Below are positions 42,271 through 51,309 of a stretch of DNA of 64,000 bases, piece after piece. The stretch is taken from NCBI GenBank assembly GCA_017450705.1, contig JAFSTC010000001.1:34653-98652 (forward strand), written 5' to 3'. Every line of letters begins with the position of its first letter. Position 1 is the first letter of the stretch. A model generated the notes under the pieces. The model had not been told where the DNA came from, ran no database searches, and worked only from the letters and a program-made list of their open reading frames with translations. The position numbers were made by a program, and so were the translations under genes. Source of the DNA: Lentisphaeria bacterium (GTDB lineage Bacteria; Verrucomicrobiota; Lentisphaeria; Victivallales; Victivallaceae).

Positions 42271-44274
42271 TCAACTTATTCCCGTGTCGAGCACCAGCAG
42301 TTCGAAGGGAGGGACGTCGAGGGGGAAGTCCGCGAAGACGCCGTCCCCTCCGCAGGAGGAGATCTTTTCATCCGGTCGGCCGTTTCTGATGAGGATCGCC
42401 GACCGGCTCCGGGTTTTCAGACGGACGACGAGCCTCTCGACCGGATCCAGCGAGGTGTTGAGGAGAAACGCGGCAAGATGCCCGCTGCCGCGGCAGCTCC
42501 AGATCGAGATCCTCGCCCGGCAGTCGGGGATCTCCGCATCGAGTTCTCCCCTTGACAGCCAGCGGAAAATCGCGTGCATCTGGAGATATTTCGGCCGGAC
42601 GGCAAGAAAATCCCACGGGCTGCAGCAGCAGACTGCGATCCGGCCCCCGAAGCGGTTGACGAACACGCCGGAGGTGCAGGGGGCCAGCACGTTTCTTTCG
42701 TAATCGACGAGTTTTGTCAGAACGCAGGCATCCTCTGCGGCGGGTTCGAGCGCGGCGGCGGTCCCGCCCCAGAAACTTTGGCGGGGATTGCGCAGAAAAT
42801 GCTCCGGATTCAGCGGGTGCTCCACCGCAAGCTCCATCGCGTCACGTTCGAACCGCCGACCGCTGACGAAGCCCGTGTATGCCGCGAACCCCCGTTCGTT
42901 CAGCACGTCGAGGGCGCCGCAATCCATGTAAACGCCCTTTGCGAGAAGTTCCTCCAGCACGGCGTCGTCCAATCCCCGCGCGGCAAAGGCGTTCAATACC
43001 GCGCAGGAACACCCGGAACGGGATTCCGTCAGGGGGAGTCCGAGCACGGGAAAATCCCGGCTGTTGAGCGAGCTCGGCGGCCAGCTCGCGGGCTGGCTGA
43101 GGAAATGGGCGCTCCGTTCGCCGTTGCCCAGCTCCTGATCTTTGTCCGCGCCGTCCCATATCCCCGTGTTGGGCATGCCGTCTTTGCATGCCACGATGCG
43201 GTCGTTGAAGGACTTTTGCGCCTTGAGTTCCTGCAGCAGTTCGGCATAACTCTCCATGGGGGACCATTCGTCGTCGGGCAGGACGTTGAGGGCGGCCCCG
43301 GTGCAGCCGGCGACGCAGTAGAGGGAGGTCTCCAACGCGGTGATCTTCCGGCTTTTCCGCAGATTGAGGTAGGGGAAATTTTCGATCTCGCTCTGGATGG
43401 AGCTTACCTGCGGCGGCAGATCCGCGACGACCATCTCGATGATCCGCTCCTTGCCCAGCATCTCGTCGGGTTGAAAATCGGTATAGAACCCGCCGCCCGG
43501 ACGCCAGATGACCGGGGTCCCGTTCCTTCCGGCCAGCACCCGGACTTCGCGGGCGCGGTCGGCCTCCCAGGAGTCGACGCAATCCATCTTGCCCAGCACG
43601 ATGGATCCATCGACGCCGTGAACGGCTTCCTCGATGACCTGCAATTCGTCCAGCAGGACCCGGCGGTTCCACTCCAGCAGTTTTTTCCGGCGGCGGCGCA
43701 GTTCATCGGGCGGAGCTCCGCCGTCGAAGTACGCCGTAAAACCAGCGCGGTCGGTGTCGAGAGAAAAGTATTCGAGCAGATCCTTGAAACACGCGTCGCA
43801 GAAGCAGCCGCGCTGCGCCGCCCCGTGGCCGGTGAGCCGCAGGTCGTCGTCGATCCAGATGAAGTCGGGAGCCGTCTCCGCCAGTGCGCGGTAGAGGGGG
43901 ATGACGTAGTTCTGCCGCCACTCCGGGTCGCGCGGGCAGAAATTGCCGGGCGAAGCGCGGCCGTCGATGTCCATGAAGAGGCGGCCGCGCAGCTGCCGGG
44001 AGACGGCGAGGTTTTCGTCGGCGTGCCCGATGGTGCAGAGGTTGTTGATCCCGACGCGGAACCCCGCCGCCCGGAGCCGCGGGATGCGTTTCTTGAGGAT
44101 CTCCGTTCTGCGCAGCATCGTTTCGAGCGGCGCGGGGGTTTGGATGTCGTGGGCGAAAAGGGCCAGTTCGTCCACGGGGCGCACTTGGCACATCAGTTTG
44201 AAGAAGCGTTCGAAAACGGCGTTGTTTTCCCACAGCGGGGTCTGCACCCGGAGCGACATTTGACTTGTTTTCAC
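42271..44274 (-). CDS. putative TIM-barrel glycoside hydrolase-like protein
   Basis: The 667-residue product has no signal peptide. Alternating strands and helices in the first 350 residues suggest a TIM barrel: Phe-Arg-Val-Gly-Ile-Asn-Asn-Leu, then Phe-Ile-Trp-Ile-Asp-Asp-Asp-Leu-Arg (three Asp), and Ser-Ile-Gln-Ser-Glu-Ile-Glu. A Cys-Phe-Cys-Asp-Ala-Cys stretch (near 150) could bind zinc. The remainder resembles the beta domains that close GH42-like enzymes. Exact family not recognised. It is 22 bases after the next gene in the same operon and may act on the same intracellular oligosaccharide. Confidence 0.5.
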   Translation of the reverse strand: MKTSQMSLRVQTPLWENNAVFERFFKLMCQVRPVDELALFAHDIQTPAPLETMLRRTEILKKRIPRLRAAGFRVGINNLCTIGHADENLAVSRQLRGRLFMDIDGRASPGNFCPRDPEWRQNYVIPLYRALAETAPDFIWIDDDLRLTGHGAAQRGCFCDACFKDLLEYFSLDTDRAGFTAYFDGGAPPDELRRRRKKLLEWNRRVLLDELQVIEEAVHGVDGSIVLGKMDCVDSWEADRAREVRVLAGRNGTPVIWRPGGGFYTDFQPDEMLGKERIIEMVVADLPPQVSSIQSEIENFPYLNLRKSRKITALETSLYCVAGCTGAALNVLPDDEWSPMESYAELLQELKAQKSFNDRIVACKDGMPNTGIWDGADKDQELGNGERSAHFLSQPASWPPSSLNSRDFPVLGLPLTESRSGCSCAVLNAFAARGLDDAVLEELLAKGVYMDCGALDVLNERGFAAYTGFVSGRRFERDAMELAVEHPLNPEHFLRNPRQSFWGGTAAALEPAAEDACVLTKLVDYERNVLAPCTSGVFVNRFGGRIAVCCCSPWDFLAVRPKYLQMHAIFRWLSRGELDAEIPDCRARISIWSCRGSGHLAAFLLNTSLDPVERLVVRLKTRSRSAILIRNGRPDEKISSCGGDGVFADFPLDVPPFELLVLDTGIS

Positions 44275-44296
44275 AGGCGGTCTCCTCTCATGAAAA

Positions 44297-45595
44297 TCAT
44301 TCCAGTCCCTGAAAGCGGCGGTTCAGATGGAGGAGTTTTTCTTTGCAGACGTCCCAGCACGGATCCTCCGGACCGCAGCAGGTGCGTATGACGCATCCGT
44401 CAAGACCGACCTTGCGGCAGCAGTCTACGGCGTACTCGAGGAACTCCCAGTAGCGCGGATGATGCTCCTCCCACGTGATGAAATTGCTTCCGCAGTAGGT
44501 AATGCCCTCCGCCATCGCCCACGGAACGCCGGGGACGATCCGGTCGCGCAAATTTCGGGCGTGCAGAAGCCCCTCCATGAGTTTTTCGCGGTAGAGCGCT
44601 TCGTTCCGGTCGAAGGTCTCGCAGAGGAGTTTGTCCAATTCGGGCGTCTTTTCCCGGTCGAGCCCGCTGTAGAGCCAGATGCGGCGCACCCAGTCTTCCG
44701 CCGCCGGAAGCCGTCCCAGACGGCTGCGCCGGATGTCGGCGAGCGACTTCGCGGCGTCGGGGGAACGGAATCTCATGGCGTTCCGGTAGGCGGGGGAACT
44801 TTCGATCTCGACGCCCGGCGTCAGCAGATCCCCTTCGAGGACCCGGGCGTAGATGTCCCACACGGCATAGAGGTGGAAATTCCACATCTGGATATTGCGC
44901 GGCATCTGGTCGACGTCGGTGTACGGCGTGTAGGTATCGCCGGCGAAGCGGACATCCGGATGTTTTTCCCGCAGGAAGGAAATCGCCTGTTCGTGTTCGT
45001 CCCGGAATTTCCGGAGCGTTTCGACCGCGAGGCCGTTCACGCCGCCGTAACCGTTGATGAAGGGCAGACCGTCGGCTTCGTTCATGACCTCCGCCGCCGC
45101 GATCCTGTCGATGAGGCCCCGCTCGCGCAGGGCGGAGAGGATCCTGTCGAGCTCCTGGGCGAAGAACATGAAGCGCCGGTGCGGCGGGATCGCGTGCAGT
45201 TCGAGATTGCGCAGTTCATCGCCGAAATACCAGTAGGTGTGCAGATAATACCAGCTGGAAAGAATGACGTAGATATCGTATTTCCGTGCGGCCTCCAGCA
45301 GTTCGACCAGCCGCCCGAAGAGGTCGCACTCCCCGCCGCGGCCGAAGTTCCAGCTTTGACGGATGTTGCCGGTGTATCCGGTGAAGGGTTCGCGAATGGG
45401 AACGTTTCTGACGAGCCGCCCGTCTTTGTCGTGGATCAGCCCCGCGCCGTCCTCGAACCGGATGCAGTTGAAGCCGCGCTCGGCGTGTTCGGCGACAAAA
45501 CGCTCCATGTCGGCGTACCTGCCGCCCGGCGCCGTGTCGATCAGGGCCCAGATGGGAAATGAGATCGAGAGTTTTTCCGGAATTTTGACCGCCAT
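44297..45595 (-). CDS. cellulase-like (GH5-type) TIM-barrel glycosidase
   Basis: The 432-residue product shows a clan GH-A style barrel. The first strand is Gly-Phe-Asn-Cys-Ile-Arg-Phe-Glu-Asp. Strand 4 ends with Val-Met-Asn-Glu-Ala-Asp, where the Asn-Glu pair matches the acid/base site. A later Ala-Glu-Gly or Cys-Gly-Ser-Asn segment could carry the nucleophile. It lacks a signal peptide, so it may hydrolyse small sugars in the cytoplasm. The start at ATG 45595 is favoured over GTG 45601 because AGGAGG is seven bases from the former. Its promoter faces that of the AraC gene. Confidence 0.6.
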   Translation of the reverse strand: MAVKIPEKLSISFPIWALIDTAPGGRYADMERFVAEHAERGFNCIRFEDGAGLIHDKDGRLVRNVPIREPFTGYTGNIRQSWNFGRGGECDLFGRLVELLEAARKYDIYVILSSWYYLHTYWYFGDELRNLELHAIPPHRRFMFFAQELDRILSALRERGLIDRIAAAEVMNEADGLPFINGYGGVNGLAVETLRKFRDEHEQAISFLREKHPDVRFAGDTYTPYTDVDQMPRNIQMWNFHLYAVWDIYARVLEGDLLTPGVEIESSPAYRNAMRFRSPDAAKSLADIRRSRLGRLPAAEDWVRRIWLYSGLDREKTPELDKLLCETFDRNEALYREKLMEGLLHARNLRDRIVPGVPWAMAEGITYCGSNFITWEEHHPRYWEFLEYAVDCCRKVGLDGCVIRTCCGPEDPCWDVCKEKLLHLNRRFQGLE

Positions 45596-45643
45596 CGTCA
45601 CGCCTCCTGTTCAATGGACATTTTTTTCGCCGCCTTTCGAAAA

Positions 45644-45672
45644 AATATACACGATATTCCTGTCAAATGCAA
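45644..45672 (-). promoter_or_regulatory. promoter of the glycosidase-like operon
   Basis: On the minus strand: TTGCAT (45672-45667), 17 bases, TATATT (45649-45644). Confidence 0.6.
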
Positions 45673-45673
45673 T

Positions 45674-45701
45674 TTGAAAAACATTTTCCGCGATATATAT
45701 T
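45674..45701 (+). promoter_or_regulatory. promoter of the AraC-family regulator
   Basis: TTGAAA (45674-45679), 16 bases, TATATT (45696-45701). It lies back to back with the divergent glycosidase promoter, leaving only one base between the two -35 boxes. Confidence 0.6.
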
Positions 45702-45760
45702 AACATAGGTGAGGTCGAAATAAAGGGGAGACATCCGGTGACATCAGGGGAATACACGAA

Positions 45761-46642
45761 ATGATCGACCAACTCTTCTGTCTGCCCTGCGACAGGGACA
45801 GTGCCCGCACAGCCCTGCCGCTGCAGGTAAGTTTCGAATACGTTGTCGGAAACAGAACCGCGGTCCCCGAAAAACACTCGACGGGCTGGCGGACTATGCC
45901 CTTCCATCTCTGCTGTATGCGGGAGACTCCCTGCGACGGGACCTCCGCTATCGTGGAGTTCAGGGACAAGCCGTCTCTCAAAGCCCGGTCCCGGGACATC
46001 ATCTTCGTTCCTGCGGGCGTTCCGCACCGGATCAACGATCTGCAGAGCGACTCCTCCGAAGTCAGCCTGTGGATGCACTTTTTCTTCCGTACCATGACCG
46101 TCCTGGATGTTCTGGATTATTACGAATTGCCCAATATCATTCCCGCGGAGAAAAGCGCGGAGATCGCCTTCTATCTCGAGCAGCTGGTCATGCTGCCGAG
46201 AGTGCTGGATTTCGGATACTCCGTCAGTCAGCAGGTGCTCGGGGCGGGGTTTTGCGCCGCTTTGCTGCGTTTCGGCAGACCGAAGCCCGAAAAGAGCAGA
46301 GGCATCAACAAAGATCTCCAGCGCTGCCTGCCCGTGATGCAGCTGCTTGCCAATACGACCAAGATGCCGGCCATCGGCAGTCTGGCCCGCAGCATATATC
46401 TGTCGAATTCGCGTTTTCTCGCCGTATTCCGTTCCGTGACCGGCATGTCCCCCGGACAGTACTTCGAGCACGAACGTTACCGCAAGGCCTGTCTGCTGCT
46501 CTCCCGCAACGAATATACCATTTCCGAGATCGCCGGGCAGCTGGGTTACTGTTCCGCATTTCATTTCAGCCGAAAATTCAAGAAACTGTCGGGGTTCCCG
46601 CCCAACGCCTACCGCAAAATGCATCATCTCGAGAACGACTGA
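45761..46642 (+). CDS. AraC-family transcriptional regulator
   Basis: The 293-residue product has an N-terminal cupin-like sensor domain (Val-Pro-Ala-Gly-Val-Pro-His-Arg at about 83-90) and a C-terminal double HTH: Leu-Ala-Arg-Ser-Ile-Tyr-Leu-Ser-Asn-Ser-Arg-Phe, then Phe-Arg-Ser-Val-Thr-Gly-Met-Ser-Pro, and Ile-Ser-Glu-Ile-Ala-Gly-Gln-Leu-Gly-Tyr with a following Phe-His-Phe-Ser-Arg-Lys-Phe. Its sugar ligand is unknown. It is divergent from the glycosidase operon and convergent with the dehydrogenase operon, the usual position for a local activator of either one. Confidence 0.87.
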   Translation: MIDQLFCLPCDRDSARTALPLQVSFEYVVGNRTAVPEKHSTGWRTMPFHLCCMRETPCDGTSAIVEFRDKPSLKARSRDIIFVPAGVPHRINDLQSDSSEVSLWMHFFFRTMTVLDVLDYYELPNIIPAEKSAEIAFYLEQLVMLPRVLDFGYSVSQQVLGAGFCAALLRFGRPKPEKSRGINKDLQRCLPVMQLLANTTKMPAIGSLARSIYLSNSRFLAVFRSVTGMSPGQYFEHERYRKACLLLSRNEYTISEIAGQLGYCSAFHFSRKFKKLSGFPPNAYRKMHHLEND

Positions 46643-46665
46643 CGCCCCGTCGGCGGATCGTTTTC

Positions 46666-47646
46666 TTACGACTCGCTCATGGTTTTGGCCCGTTCTTCGG
46701 TGAGGACGGAATCGGGAAGACCGCCTTGGGCCAGTTGAACGAGGTCGGCGGCGAGGCATTTCCAGCGCTCCTCGAACTCGATGGAGTTGTTGGCGCGGTG
46801 GGGCGTGATGAGCACGTTCTCCCGGTTGCGCAGCGGGGAATCCGCGGGCAGCGGCTCGGTCTCGAAGACGTCCAGCGCGAGGAAGATCGGCCTTTCTGCG
46901 GCGGCCGCGGCCATGGCGGCTTCGTCCACCATGGCGCCCCGGGCGATATTGACGAAAAGGGCGTCTTTGCCCATCAGGGCAAACTGTTTCGCACCCACGA
47001 GATGCCGGTTGGCGGGCGTGTTGCCTCCGGCGAGGATGATCACTTCGGACTTGGCAAAGGCTTCGTCGAGGGTGATGGTCTTCACCTTGTCGGCCGCGGC
47101 CTCCTCCGGCGTCAGGTGGCGGCTCACCACGGAGATGTCGGGGGTGAAGTTTTTGAAGAGATCGACGATGGCCTTGCCGATACGCCCGTAGCCCACGACG
47201 GCGACTTTGCGGTCCTTGAGGATGCGGGACCGGGGATACTTGAAGCGGGGCCACTCGCCCGCGCACATGTCGTGATAATAATTGTTGATCCGCAGGAACG
47301 AGGAGAGCACCAGCGCCAGCGTGTACTCCGCCATGGGCCGCTCCCGGGAGGCCCCGGTGTGCAGCACCTTGATCCCCTTGCGGATGGCGTAGATGTCGGC
47401 GATGTTCTGCCGGGTCCCGCCGTAGCTGGAGGCGATGATCTCGAGATCGGGCGACTTGTCGATCACCCGCTCGCTGACCAGCATCGCGGAAGAATAAGGC
47501 ACGATCAGCGCCTCGAAGGAACCGGCGCGGCCGAAAAGCTCCTCCTCGGTGCATTTTTCAAGCTCCGTGATGTCGAAGTATTCTGCGATGCGGGCTTTCG
47601 CCGCCTGATCGGCGATGGGACACAGCGAAAGCAGTCTTTTTTTCAT
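46666..47646 (-). CDS. D-isomer-specific 2-hydroxyacid dehydrogenase
   Basis: The 326-residue product reduces a 2-keto acid to a D-2-hydroxy acid, or the reverse, with NAD(P)H. It has the Rossmann motif Gly-Tyr-Gly-Arg-Ile-Gly-Lys, catalytic Arg in Asn-Ile-Ala-Arg-Gly, Glu in Asp-Val-Phe-Glu-Thr-Glu-Pro, and His in Thr-Pro-His-Arg-Ala-Asn. It lies at the end of an operon with RraA-like, Zn-ADH and KduD-like genes, so it may handle a glyoxylate or hydroxypyruvate-type product of uronate breakdown. Five bases separate it from the SDR stop, and AAAAATGAAAA gives a weak ribosome site. Confidence 0.87.
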   Translation of the reverse strand: MKKRLLSLCPIADQAAKARIAEYFDITELEKCTEEELFGRAGSFEALIVPYSSAMLVSERVIDKSPDLEIIASSYGGTRQNIADIYAIRKGIKVLHTGASRERPMAEYTLALVLSSFLRINNYYHDMCAGEWPRFKYPRSRILKDRKVAVVGYGRIGKAIVDLFKNFTPDISVVSRHLTPEEAAADKVKTITLDEAFAKSEVIILAGGNTPANRHLVGAKQFALMGKDALFVNIARGAMVDEAAMAAAAAERPIFLALDVFETEPLPADSPLRNRENVLITPHRANNSIEFEERWKCLAADLVQLAQGGLPDSVLTEERAKTMSES

Positions 47647-47650
47647 TTTT

Positions 47651-48415
47651 TCACCTCCCCATCCAACCGCCGTCGACGAGGTAGATCGATCCGTCGACGT
47701 AGTCGCTGGCGGCGGAGGCGAGGAACACCGCCACGCCCTTGAAGTCCTCTGGCGTGCCCCAGCGTCCGGCGGGGATGCGCTCGAGGATGGCCTGACTGCG
47801 CACGGGATCGTTCCGCAGGGCCTGCGTGTTGTCCGTGGCGATGTAGCCCGGGGCGATGCCGTTGACGTTGACGCCGAACTTGGCCCACTCGTTGGAGAGC
47901 GCCATGACCAGCTCGCCCACGCCCGCCTTGCTGGCGGCGTAGCCCGGCACGGTGATCCCGCCCTGGAAGGTCAGAAGCGAACAGGTGAAGACGATCTTGC
48001 CGGAACGGCGGGCCACCATCTCCTTCCCGAACTCCCGGGCGAGGATGAACTGGGCGGTGAGATTGGTGTCGATGACCTTGTCCCAGTATTCGTCGGGATG
48101 CTCCGCGGCGGGTTTCCGCAGGATCGTCCCGGCGTTGTTGAAGAGGATGTCGACTTGGGGGTGTTCGCTCTTCACCCTGGCGATGAAGTCGTACAGCGCC
48201 TTGCGGTCCGAGAAGTCGCAGGCGTAGCGGTAGAAGTTGCGGCCCAGCGCCTTGACTTCCTTTTCGACTTCGCTGTTCTCCTCCAGCGAGGCGCTGACGC
48301 CGATGATGTCCGCGCCCGCCTCGGCCAGTCCGAGGGCGATGCCCTTGCCGATGCCCCGGCGGCAGCCTGTCACCAGCGCGGTTTTTCCATTCAATTTGAA
48401 AAGATCGAGAATCAT
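47651..48415 (-). CDS. kduD: KduD-like short-chain dehydrogenase (2-dehydro-3-deoxy-gluconate 5-dehydrogenase-like)
   Basis: The 254-residue product closely matches the opening of KduD: Met-Ile-Leu-Asp-Leu-Phe, then Gly-Lys-Thr-Ala-Leu-Val-Thr-Gly-Cys-Arg-Arg-Gly-Ile-Gly. It has the catalytic Ser and Tyr-Ala-Ala-Ser-Lys motif and ends Val-Asp-Gly-Gly-Trp-Met-Gly-Arg. KduD reduces 2,5-diketo-3-deoxygluconate to KDG in unsaturated uronate catabolism. The start at 48415 overlaps the upstream stop (ATGA), and GAGGTGG lies seven bases upstream. Family is certain; the exact substrate is inferred from the context. Confidence 0.82.
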   Translation of the reverse strand: MILDLFKLNGKTALVTGCRRGIGKGIALGLAEAGADIIGVSASLEENSEVEKEVKALGRNFYRYACDFSDRKALYDFIARVKSEHPQVDILFNNAGTILRKPAAEHPDEYWDKVIDTNLTAQFILAREFGKEMVARRSGKIVFTCSLLTFQGGITVPGYAASKAGVGELVMALSNEWAKFGVNVNGIAPGYIATDNTQALRNDPVRSQAILERIPAGRWGTPEDFKGVAVFLASAASDYVDGSIYLVDGGWMGR

Positions 48416-49440
48416 TTTTCCACCTCGCTGCATTGGATCAAAACTTTCATCGCGTCCGGCGTTTTCGTGAGGAATTCGAAGGCCTGCTGAAGTTCCGAAA
48501 GCGGGAAGACCCGGCTTATCAGACGCTCCAGCGGGAGACTGTTCCCCGCGGCCAGCGCGATGGCCTGTTCGTAGTCCCGCGCCTCATAGACCCGGGCTCC
48601 AAGCATCCGGAGTTCCTTCCAGAAAAACTTGTGCAGATCCACGGGAACGGGTTTGGCGAAGATCGCCACCACAACGATGGTGCCCCGGGGCCGGGCCAGT
48701 TCGGTGACGACCCGCGCTCCCGCTTCGGAGCCGGAGACCTCGAAGACCACATCCGCGCCGCTGCCGCCCGTTTCAGCCCGGACGATCCCAACGGGATCTT
48801 CCTTCAGCGGATTGACGGTCTCGAAACCCAGTTCCCGGGCCAGTTCCAGCCGTTTTTCGTTGATCTCGCACACGGTGACGATGCCCCCCGCCGCCCGGGC
48901 GCACAGGGCGATGAGCATGCCGATGGGGCCCCCGCCGTTCACGACCACGCGGTCGCCGGGACGCAGTTCCGAACGGCGCACGTCGTGACAGGCCACGGCC
49001 AATGGTTCCACCAGCGCCGCAAGTTTCAAGGGCATGTCTTCGGGCAGCGCGTGGACGAGCCGCCCCGGGACGGTCCAGTACTCCGCGAAGCCGCCCGCGG
49101 TCTCGATGCCGAGGAAGCGCAGTTTTTCGCAGATGTGGGTGAAGCCCGCCTTGCATGTGTTGCACGTTCCGCAGTTGTCCAGCGGCCGCACGGTCACTTT
49201 CTGCCCGATTTTAAAGCCGGTGACGTTCTTCCCCACGGCGGCGACCGTGCCGCTCACCTCGTGTCCCACGGCCTGCGGCGCTTTGACCCGGGCATCCATG
49301 TGCCCCTTGAAAATGTGCAGATCGGTCCCGCAGATGCCGCAATAGGCCACTTTGACCCGGAGCTCGTCGTCCCCCGGTTCCGCCAGCGGGATCTCGCGGT
49401 ATTCGATCCGGCCGGCTTCGATGTATTGCGACGCCTTCAT
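48412..49440 (-). CDS. zinc-dependent alcohol/polyol dehydrogenase
   Basis: The 342-residue product is a medium-chain dehydrogenase. Catalytic zinc ligands lie in Cys-Gly-Ile-Cys-Gly-Thr-Asp and Gly-His-Glu; the structural zinc site is Cys-Gly-Thr-Cys-Asn-Thr-Cys with a later Cys; the NAD motif is Gly-Gly-Gly-Pro-Ile-Gly-Met. It resembles sorbitol/threonine dehydrogenases that act on sugar alcohols or aldonates. Start at 49440 overlaps the RraA-like stop (TGATG), and the stop overlaps KduD, so the three genes are translationally coupled. Confidence 0.87.
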   Translation of the reverse strand: MKASQYIEAGRIEYREIPLAEPGDDELRVKVAYCGICGTDLHIFKGHMDARVKAPQAVGHEVSGTVAAVGKNVTGFKIGQKVTVRPLDNCGTCNTCKAGFTHICEKLRFLGIETAGGFAEYWTVPGRLVHALPEDMPLKLAALVEPLAVACHDVRRSELRPGDRVVVNGGGPIGMLIALCARAAGGIVTVCEINEKRLELARELGFETVNPLKEDPVGIVRAETGGSGADVVFEVSGSEAGARVVTELARPRGTIVVVAIFAKPVPVDLHKFFWKELRMLGARVYEARDYEQAIALAAGNSLPLERLISRVFPLSELQQAFEFLTKTPDAMKVLIQCSEVEK

Positions 49441-50111
49441 CAGAAGTACCCTCCGTTTTTGACCACCTGGGTCGGTTTCATGCCCGAGTCGACCATCTGG
49501 CGGATCGTCACCTCTTTTTTCAGGATCCCTTCGGCCTTGAGCAGCACCGTGTACGCCTCGGACGCCGGGATGCAGATCACGCCGTCGATGTCGCCGAAGA
49601 TCCAGTCCCCGGGGTTGACGGTGACTTCGCCGATCCGGACGGGTTTCTGGTAATAGTACATCCGGAACCGCCCCAGCATGCCGACGTTGGTCCGGTAGAT
49701 GTGGAAGACCGGGAACCCCAGTTCCAGAATGGCCTCGGTGTCCCGGATGCCGTTGATGAACGCTCCCCGGCAGCCCGCCCGGAGCGCGGCCTTGGTCATG
49801 ACCTCTCCCCACTGGGCGGTGACGGTGTCCCCGGTGCAGTCGAACATGACCACGCTGTCTTCGGGCAGATCTTCCAGCATCTGCGCCCGCATCTCGAACT
49901 CGCCGTCGGTGGTGATGTCGGGCGCGCCCTTGATGGTGAAGGCCTGTCCGCAGAGTTTCATCTTTTCCCGCAGGGGCAGATAACACGAGGGCAGCGCGGC
50001 GTTGACGTGATAGTCGAAACGCATGACGTCGTTGACCGCGCCGGAATAGAGTTTGAGGTAGCGCTCGCGCATCTCCGAAACTGTGATGGGATAATTGATT
50101 TTTTCGTTCAT
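49440..50111 (-). CDS. RraA-family (HMG aldolase-like) protein
   Basis: The 223-residue product belongs to the RraA/HMG-aldolase fold: Leu-Tyr-Ser-Gly-Ala-Val-Asn-Asp-Val near the start, then Gly-Gln-Ala-Phe-Thr-Ile, a Gly-Ala-Phe-Ile-Asn-Gly-Ile-Arg-Asp segment with the conserved Arg-Asp, and Trp-Ile-Phe-Gly-Asp-Ile-Asp-Gly-Val. Members are aldolases or decarboxylases of keto acids, or RNase E inhibitors. Here a 4-hydroxy-2-oxo acid aldolase role is more likely because it leads a sugar-acid operon. The start at 50111 follows AAAGGAGTCGGTC. Confidence 0.78.
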   Translation of the reverse strand: MNEKINYPITVSEMRERYLKLYSGAVNDVMRFDYHVNAALPSCYLPLREKMKLCGQAFTIKGAPDITTDGEFEMRAQMLEDLPEDSVVMFDCTGDTVTAQWGEVMTKAALRAGCRGAFINGIRDTEAILELGFPVFHIYRTNVGMLGRFRMYYYQKPVRIGEVTVNPGDWIFGDIDGVICIPASEAYTVLLKAEGILKKEVTIRQMVDSGMKPTQVVKNGGYF

Positions 50112-50145
50112 GACCGACTCCTTTTGCAATCAATGTGTTCTATGA

Positions 50146-50188
50146 ACGGCACTGTCAAAACATCTGTTGTTGCTTTCGAAAGTGCCGT
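50146..50188. promoter_or_regulatory. inverted repeat ACGGCACT...AGTGCCGT upstream of the RraA operon
   Basis: Perfect eight-base arms (50146-50153 and 50181-50188) lie 27 bases apart, with a minus-strand TTGACA between them at 50157-50152. They may bind a regulator that controls the operon to the left. Confidence 0.45.
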
Positions 50189-50241
50189 CTCTATATTGGA
50201 AGTTTTTCGATGCATCCGACCCGACGACGGGATCGCACGGG

Positions 50242-51309
50242 TTACGCTTCATCATCATCGGGCAACCCGAGCTTGAGCAGTTCCACGGCCTCGGTGCAGG
50301 CCAGGATCGGCGACCCGAAGGCATGATGGTCGTTCATCACCCAGGCGCGCTGCTGATAGTCCGCGACCGTCCCGTTGTAACCCGGACAGCAGCAGCCGCT
50401 GCAGCAGTTGTGGACCGATCCGTCCAGCGCGAGGTATCCGGCCAGCCCCCTGAATCCCTTCCGGAAAGCGTCCAGATACTTTTCTTCCGGGAGAAGCCCC
50501 GTCCGAATGCCTTTGCCCAATGCGTAGAGGATCAGCCCCGTTCCGGAGGTTTCCGGATAAGTGCCGAAGTCGTCCATGCTCTGGTGCCACATGCCTTCCT
50601 CATCCTGAGCGGCGAGACAGCCCGCCAGGACATCGGAAAAGGCTTTCCGGATGAATCCGTACTCCGGGTGTTCCGCCGGCAGATCGGCGGCAAGATCGAC
50701 CAGCGCGTGAAGTCCCCAGCCCACGCCGCGGCTCCAGAACCCCGGCGTCTTTCCCGGCCGGCGGCCGTTGATCGCCTGGTGATAGAGTCCGCGCTCCAGA
50801 TCGAAGAGCAGTTCGTGATGCTTGCGCATCTGGGCCGCAGCCTCGTCCACGTATTCGGGACGGCTGCAACTCAACCCCGTCCACAGCAGAAACGGGCACA
50901 CGCCGAAGACCGTGTCGATCCAGCAGTAGCTCCAGTTCGAACTGTCGTACCATGTAGGCTGGCAGAAAGTCCCGTCCGCGCTCCGGGGCTGGCGATGGAG
51001 CAGACCGTCACAGGCCGTGCACAACTTTTCCGCCGCCGCTTCCGGCAGATAACCGCGCCGCAAGGCCCACGCGGAGGCGTTGCCGCCCCAGGAATAGTCG
51101 TACTTTCCGTAATAACCCGAGACGGAGGGGACATCACCGTTCCAGTAGGGCCGGATCTTCTCCAGAACTTCGCCGAGAAGAGCCTCATCGTTCGTCACTT
51201 CGGCCAGCCGCAGCGCGGCATAACAGGTCAGCACCGTCGTGTAGGCCGGGGGAAAATCCTGCCGCAGGTAACGGTCCCACATTTTGAAAGCCGTCAGCGC
51301 ATAATTCAT
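50242..51309 (-). CDS. GH105-like unsaturated glucuronyl/galacturonyl hydrolase (copy A)
   Basis: The 355-residue product has the alpha/alpha-barrel pattern of GH88/GH105. It has Tyr-Cys-Trp-Ile-Asp-Thr-Val-Phe-Gly with the catalytic-type Asp, and Gly-Phe-Trp-Ser-Arg-Gly-Val-Gly-Trp-Gly-Leu-His-Ala-Leu followed by Met-Trp-His-Gln. These enzymes remove the unsaturated uronic acid that lyases leave on oligosaccharides such as rhamnogalacturonan or ulvan. It overlaps copy B (ATGA) and is the last gene of the operon. No signal peptide, so it works in the cytoplasm. Confidence 0.86.
   Translation of the reverse strand: MNYALTAFKMWDRYLRQDFPPAYTTVLTCYAALRLAEVTNDEALLGEVLEKIRPYWNGDVPSVSGYYGKYDYSWGGNASAWALRRGYLPEAAAEKLCTACDGLLHRQPRSADGTFCQPTWYDSSNWSYCWIDTVFGVCPFLLWTGLSCSRPEYVDEAAAQMRKHHELLFDLERGLYHQAINGRRPGKTPGFWSRGVGWGLHALVDLAADLPAEHPEYGFIRKAFSDVLAGCLAAQDEEGMWHQSMDDFGTYPETSGTGLILYALGKGIRTGLLPEEKYLDAFRKGFRGLAGYLALDGSVHNCCSGCCCPGYNGTVADYQQRAWVMNDHHAFGSPILACTEAVELLKLGLPDDDEA

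Noticed and set aside
49701..50276. Plus-strand gene between the RraA-like and GH105 genes
   Set aside because: It is antisense to the RraA-like gene for most of its length and has no ribosome site.
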